From positions 1-64,000 of the forward strand of contig DATGJP010000042.1 of assembly GCA_035295125.1 (NCBI GenBank): a stretch of 64,000 bases of DNA. The letters run 5' to 3'. Both the position numbers and the translations under genes were made by a program. Source of the DNA: JAICMB01 sp035295125 (GTDB taxonomy: Bacteria; Acidobacteriota; Terriglobia; Bryobacterales; Bryobacteraceae). Positions 60,386-64,000 of the stretch are shown piece after piece (position 1 is the stretch's first letter; every line of letters begins with the position of its first letter). The notes beneath the pieces are model-generated. The model saw nothing but the letters and a program-made list of their open reading frames with translations, made no database searches and was not told where the DNA came from.

Positions 60386-61791
60386 GCCGGCTGGCGGATC
60401 TCCATACAACCCTTGCCTGTGGGAAGCAGCTTGCCCGGATTGAAACTGCAGGTGGGATCGAACAACGTCTTGAAACGCCGTATCATATCCAGGCTCTCCC
60501 CGGAGAATTGAGCTGCAATCAGTTCCATTTTCTCCATCCCAACGCCGTGCTCGCCGGTGATGGAGCCTCCCTGCGCGACACAGTAACGAAGAATTTCGTC
60601 CCCCGCCTCGCGCGCTCGCTCGAACTCGCCGGGTTTGCGCGGATTGAAGAGAATAATCGGGTGCATGTTGCCGTCGCCGGCGTGGAAAATGTTGCTGATC
60701 GTCAGCCCTGAACGCTGTGCCACTTCGTGAATAAACCGCAGCGTGGGAGCAATCTTCGTGCGGGGGACCACGCCATCCTGCACGTAATAGGAAGGGCTAA
60801 CGCGCCCCACCGCGCCGAAAGCGTTCTTGCGCCCCTTCCAAAGCAGATCACGCTCTTCGGCGGATCGCGCAATGCGAAACTCCCGCGCCCGGCATTTGGC
60901 GCATACTTCGCGGATTTGTTCGACCTGCTCCTCGACTCCCTCGCGCAAGCCTTCTAATTCGATGAGCAGCACTGCCGCCGCATCCATCGGATAACCGGCA
61001 TGCGTGGCTTCCTCAACCATCCGGAGCATGACGCCATCAAGCATCTCCACGGCGACCGGCGTGATGGCTCGGGAGGTGATCTCCGCCACCGTATCGGCAC
61101 AATCATCCGGAGAATCGTAGATGGCGAGGATCGTTTTCACCATTTCCGGCTGGCGCATGAGGCGCACGATGATCTTCGTCACCAGAACCATGGTGCCTTC
61201 GGAGCCGGTCAGCAGGCCAGTGAGATCAAAGCCGGGAGCATCGGGATCCTTGCCGCCGGTTTCCATCACCGTTCCATCGGGTAGTACCACTTCCAGACCC
61301 AGCACGTGATTGGTTGTCACGCCATATGCCAGGGTGTGAGGACCGCCCGCATTTTCCGAGACATTGCCACCGATGGTGCAGGCGCGCTGGCTGGATGGAT
61401 CGGGCGCATAGAAAAAGCCCTGCGCCTGAACCGCCTGGGTAATGTCGAAATTCACCACCCCGGGCTGCACAACTGCCCGCTCGTTCTCGAGGTCGATTTC
61501 CAGGATGCGGTTCATGCGCGCGAAAGCCACCACGATGCCTCCCTCGCGGGGTATGGAACCGCCGCTGAGACCTGTTCCCGCGCCACGGCCGACGATCTTC
61601 AGGTTGTGCTCGTTGGCTATCCGCACGACGCGCACCACGTCCTCGGTAGATCGTGGGAAGACGACCATGTCGGGCCGCGCTTTGTCGACGCTGCCGTCGT
61701 ACTCGTATAGCGCGAGATCCTCAGGGCGGTTGAGGTAGCCGCGTGGCCCAAGCACGTCCTCGACGGCTCGAACCACGCCTGCGCTGATCAT
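60370..61791 (-). CDS. glcD: FAD-linked oxidase, glycolate oxidase subunit GlcD-like
   Basis: 473 residues. The PCMH-type FAD-binding domain is seen in VGRGAGTGLSGGSIPREGGI and ACTIGGNVSENAGGPHTLAY; the C-terminal domain carries FHAGDGNMHPIILFNP and GSITGEHGVGMEK. It is likely to oxidise D-2-hydroxy acids such as glycolate or D-lactate. No glcE or glcF gene follows, so the electron acceptor is unclear. It starts 4 nt after the end of the downstream-encoded thioredoxin gene, suggesting an operon. Confidence 0.9.
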   Translation of the reverse strand: MISAGVVRAVEDVLGPRGYLNRPEDLALYEYDGSVDKARPDMVVFPRSTEDVVRVVRIANEHNLKIVGRGAGTGLSGGSIPREGGIVVAFARMNRILEIDLENERAVVQPGVVNFDITQAVQAQGFFYAPDPSSQRACTIGGNVSENAGGPHTLAYGVTTNHVLGLEVVLPDGTVMETGGKDPDAPGFDLTGLLTGSEGTMVLVTKIIVRLMRQPEMVKTILAIYDSPDDCADTVAEITSRAITPVAVEMLDGVMLRMVEEATHAGYPMDAAAVLLIELEGLREGVEEQVEQIREVCAKCRAREFRIARSAEERDLLWKGRKNAFGAVGRVSPSYYVQDGVVPRTKIAPTLRFIHEVAQRSGLTISNIFHAGDGNMHPIILFNPRKPGEFERAREAGDEILRYCVAQGGSITGEHGVGMEKMELIAAQFSGESLDMIRRFKTLFDPTCSFNPGKLLPTGKGCMEIRQPAQMVL

Positions 61792-61795
61792 GTAC

Positions 61796-62311
61796 TCAGA
61801 GGGATTTTACGTAATTGACCATCGCGTCGTCCCAGGCGCCGTCGCCGATGATCTTCTGGACGACTTTGCCGGTACGATCGATGATGTAGGTCTCGGGAAC
61901 TTTGAAGGTCCCGTAAGAAGCGCTGATGTCGGAGTTCGGATCGCGCGCGGTCTGGAACGCCACCTGGTACTTGTCGATAAAACGCCGGTACGCGCTTTCG
62001 TTGGCGTCAATACTGACGCCCAGGACGACGACGCCGTCGCCGGCAACTTTTTTCGTGAATGCATTCAACGGAGCAGTTTCCACGGCGCAAGGCTCACACC
62101 AGCTTGCCCAGAAATGGAGGACGAGAACGCGCCCGCCAAAGTTGGATGGCGTCATCTTGACGCCATGATCCGTCGTAACGCTAAAATCAGGAGCGGTATC
62201 GCCGGCCTTCACGATCCGTTCCTGCATACTGCCTACTATGATGACGACGAGGACGACCATAAGGCCGCCGATGAGGATCTTGAGGGCAAGATCCACTTTA
62301 CTTTTGCTCAT
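61796..62311 (-). CDS. Membrane-anchored thioredoxin-like protein (TlpA/ResA type)
   Basis: 171 residues from the ATG at 62311; a second ATG at 62338 would add nine residues, and no ribosome-binding site clearly decides. One N-terminal membrane helix (ALKILIGGLMVVLVVIIVGS) precedes a TlpA domain with the motif FWASWCEPCAVETAPL (CEPC). A periplasmic disulfide reductase, as in cytochrome c maturation, is likely. It lies just upstream of glcD on the same strand. Confidence 0.85.
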   Translation of the reverse strand: MSKSKVDLALKILIGGLMVVLVVIIVGSMQERIVKAGDTAPDFSVTTDHGVKMTPSNFGGRVLVLHFWASWCEPCAVETAPLNAFTKKVAGDGVVVLGVSIDANESAYRRFIDKYQVAFQTARDPNSDISASYGTFKVPETYIIDRTGKVVQKIIGDGAWDDAMVNYVKSL

Positions 62312-62407
62312 GAAAGAAAGGGCCCTTCTATAAACCATTTTAACTGCTTCGAGACGCGAAGTTTTCGTGGATCGCGGCGTGCCATCCAGGCATCACACTA
62401 AGGGGCC

Positions 62408-62824
62408 ATGTTTATTACCCGCAGAGTCGATTTTTCGGCGTCCCACGTATGCTCGCAACCATTGCTTAGCGAGGCGGAGAACCGGACGCTGTATGGTCCC
62501 GCGGCGAACCCCAAGGGGCACGGCCACAACTACGTTCTCGAGGTAACGCTCGATGGCGAACCGGACCCCCTCACCGGCATGGTTTTCGACGTAAAGCGGC
62601 TCAAGGACGTTCTGAACGAAGCTGTTGTCGAGCCCATGGATCATCGTTTCCTGAACCGCGAGGTGCGGCCTTTCGATCGCGTGGTTCCGACGCCGGAGAA
62701 CGTTGCCGTCGAAATCTGGAATCGCCTGGAGCCTTATTTTCGGGGCGCGAAGGTGCGTCTACATAACGTGCGGCTCTTCGAGACGGAGGACCTGTACGTG
62801 GACTATGGAGGGGACGCGGCATGA
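62408..62824 (+). CDS. PTPS/QueD-family protein, copy 1: Asp-His kept, catalytic Cys replaced by Ala
   Basis: 138 residues, a single PTPS domain. Zinc histidines are in FSASH and in KGHGHNY. The position of the catalytic Cys in the family signature CNNPxGHGHNY is Ala here (AANPKGHGH). The Asp-His pair is intact (MDHRFLN), as are PTPENVAVEIW and the pterin-anchoring Glu (LFETED). The next gene overlaps by 4 nt and shows the opposite loss. Folate/pterin or queuosine pathway, using the product of folE. Confidence 0.9.
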   Translation: MFITRRVDFSASHVCSQPLLSEAENRTLYGPAANPKGHGHNYVLEVTLDGEPDPLTGMVFDVKRLKDVLNEAVVEPMDHRFLNREVRPFDRVVPTPENVAVEIWNRLEPYFRGAKVRLHNVRLFETEDLYVDYGGDAA

Positions 62825-63243
62825 TTCGCCTCACGCGGCGTTATCGATTCTCTGCCTCTCATCGGCTTCACTCCGCGGAGTTGTCGGAGGAAGCCAATGC
62901 CCATCTTTATGGCAAGTGCAACAACCCGTTTGGGCATGGGCACGACTACCAGTTGGAGGTCACGGTCGGCGGGCCGGTCGACCACAACACCGGCCAGGTG
63001 GTAAACCCTGCAACCTTGGATGCACTCGTGACTCAATATGTATTGCAGGACGTTTCCAACCGCAATCTGAACGAAGAAGTTGCCGAGTTCGTGTCGCGAG
63101 TGCCGACGTCCGAGAACCTGATGGCAGTAATCGAAGAGCGGCTGCGTGGAGGCTGGAAGTCGGTATTTCCGGGGGAATGGCCATTCCTCGACCGCATTCG
63201 CCTGCACGAAACGAAGAAGAACACATTCGAGTGGCACGCATGA
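62821..63243 (+). CDS. PTPS/QueD-family protein, copy 2: catalytic Cys kept, Asp-His lost
   Basis: 140 residues. Zinc histidines FSASH and FGHGHDY, and the catalytic Cys in GKCNNPFGHGHDY, are all present. The Asp-His pair of the triad is replaced by Ser-Asn (DVSNRNLN, where MDHRxLN is expected). The pterin-anchoring Glu remains (LHETKK). GGAGGGG precedes the ATG, and the gene overlaps copy 1 and folE by 4 nt each. It is probably co-assembled with copy 1. Confidence 0.9.
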   Translation: MIRLTRRYRFSASHRLHSAELSEEANAHLYGKCNNPFGHGHDYQLEVTVGGPVDHNTGQVVNPATLDALVTQYVLQDVSNRNLNEEVAEFVSRVPTSENLMAVIEERLRGGWKSVFPGEWPFLDRIRLHETKKNTFEWHA

Positions 63244-63848
63244 AAACCAACGTAAAAGTAATGAAGCCGAAGCAGGACGAGGTATCGATTGCCTCGCTCA
63301 TGCACCAGATCCTGGAGAAGCTGGGAGAGGACCCCACCCGTGAAGGGCTAGTACGGACACCCGAACGCGCCGAGAAGGCGTTGCGATATCTCACGAGCGG
63401 CTATGACATGGATATCGATCGGATCGTGAACGGCGCTCTCTTTACCCATGCCTGCGACGAAATGGTGGTGGTGAAGGATATTGAGTTTTTCAGTATGTGC
63501 GAGCACCACCTGCTGCCGTTCTTTGGCAAGGTTCATGTCGGTTATCTTCCCAATAAGAAAGTGATCGGGTTAAGTAAGATCCCGAGGATCGTCGATGCTT
63601 TTGCGCGGCGGTTGCAGCTTCAGGAACGCCTGACACAGCAGATTGCCGACACGCTGGTGGAGGTCCTGGAACCCCGTGGGGTGGGAGTGATCTGCGAAGC
63701 GCGTCATTTCTGCATGATGATGCGGGGAGTTGAGAAACAACACTCTGGTACGCTGACCAGCGCCATGCTGGGCGACTTCCGGACCCTTAAAGAGACCCGC
63801 GATGAGTTCCTCTCACTCGTGTCGCAGAAGAACCACCCGTTTATTTAA
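63240..63848 (+). CDS. folE: GTP cyclohydrolase I
   Basis: 202 residues from the ATG at 63240, which overlaps the upstream stop in ATGA; a longer open frame into the PTPS genes is not protein-like. The zinc site is clear: SMCEHHLLPFFG (Cys, His) and EARHFCMMMRG (Cys). GKVHVGYLPNKKVIGLSK is the usual core. The enzyme makes 7,8-dihydroneopterin triphosphate from GTP, the substrate of PTPS/QueD enzymes. Confidence 0.96.
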   Translation: MKTNVKVMKPKQDEVSIASLMHQILEKLGEDPTREGLVRTPERAEKALRYLTSGYDMDIDRIVNGALFTHACDEMVVVKDIEFFSMCEHHLLPFFGKVHVGYLPNKKVIGLSKIPRIVDAFARRLQLQERLTQQIADTLVEVLEPRGVGVICEARHFCMMMRGVEKQHSGTLTSAMLGDFRTLKETRDEFLSLVSQKNHPFI

Positions 63849-64000
63849 ACCTAACTTAACGGCTATATTTCGGCCGAACGTGACGTAGAGCACAGGTAAG
63901 ATGCATGTTCACAGTCCTGGGCCGATTCCGTAGCGGCAATCGAAACCTCGAAGGACGGCGCACGCCGGGTTGCAAGCATCATGGATGCCGCCTGAAGGCT
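63849..64000. other. Trailing region after folE
   Basis: It holds the 10-bp palindrome TTCGGCCGAA (63870-63879). A frame opens at the ATG at 63905 and runs to the window end (32 codons, Arg/Gly/His-rich), but has no recognisable features, so no gene is called. Confidence 0.4.

Noticed and set aside
63905..64000. A frame starting at ATG 63905 and open to the window end
   Set aside because: Only 32 codons are available, with no family similarity or ribosome-binding site.

Overview
This 64-kb window comes from a high-GC bacterial chromosome and looks like an Acidobacteriota genome of the Bryobacterales/Solibacter type. The pointers are the large secreted carboxypeptidase-regulatory-domain/TonB-type (Oar-like) receptor, the Ser/Thr kinase carrying a very long E/R/K-rich helix, the many TPR and BNR secreted proteins, the DUF3052 protein and the PadR/MarR/Rrf2 regulators. 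No rRNA, tRNA, prophage, insertion sequence or CRISPR array is visible. The lineage is inferred from gene style and not from a marker search.

Region 1 (1-15875, + strand) is one long ribosomal-protein run: the tail of tuf, then S10-L3-L4-L23-L2-S19-L22-S3-L16-L29-S17-L14-L24-L5-S14-S8-L6-L18-S5-L30-L15-secY-adk-map-L36-S13-S11-S4-rpoA-L17. Many junctions overlap by 1-4 nt. infA, usually found between map and rpmJ, is absent here. Short hairpin repeats sit in the few wider gaps.

Region 2 (15.9-23.3 kb) holds an M48 peptidase, a secreted TlpA-type thioredoxin, a truncated accessory SecA, a secreted protein of unknown function and a membrane protein with a degenerate GGDEF domain. Region 3 (23.3-37.9 kb) is a signalling and envelope block: a TPR protein, a giant membrane-spanning Ser/Thr kinase, an Oar-like outer-membrane receptor, a PP2C phosphatase, a secreted BNR-repeat protein and a pseudo-receiver. 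Region 4 (38-46.5 kb) holds small membrane proteins, MscS, a Tat-exported hydrolase divergent from PadR with a perfect inverted-repeat operator candidate, a free-standing B12-binding subunit with a leaderless-type promoter, a NYN-LOTUS protein overlapping ridA, an O-antigen ligase, SixA and a carbonic-anhydrase-like protein.

Region 5 (46.5-57.9 kb) holds a beta-helix protein, a MEDS-PAS histidine kinase, SMC with a low-complexity insertion, a glycine/tyrosine-rich BON protein, a MarR-SRPBCC-DUF3052 operon and an Rrf2-cysK operon resembling CymR-CysK. Region 6 (58-64 kb) holds an ExeA-like ATPase behind a heavily structured leader, a small exported protein made of proline-rich DPWG repeats, an integral membrane protein, glcD, a thioredoxin-like protein and a pterin operon. 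That operon has two adjacent PTPS/QueD-family genes followed by folE.

The strongest novelty candidate is the PTPS pair. The first copy keeps the Asp-His pair but has lost the catalytic Cys, and the second keeps the Cys but has lost Asp-His. This suggests an obligate heteromer with composite active sites. A second theme is a dispersed family of short perfect hairpins, including a four-hairpin array at 44150-44225, found mostly between convergent genes and occasionally inside the ribosomal operon.
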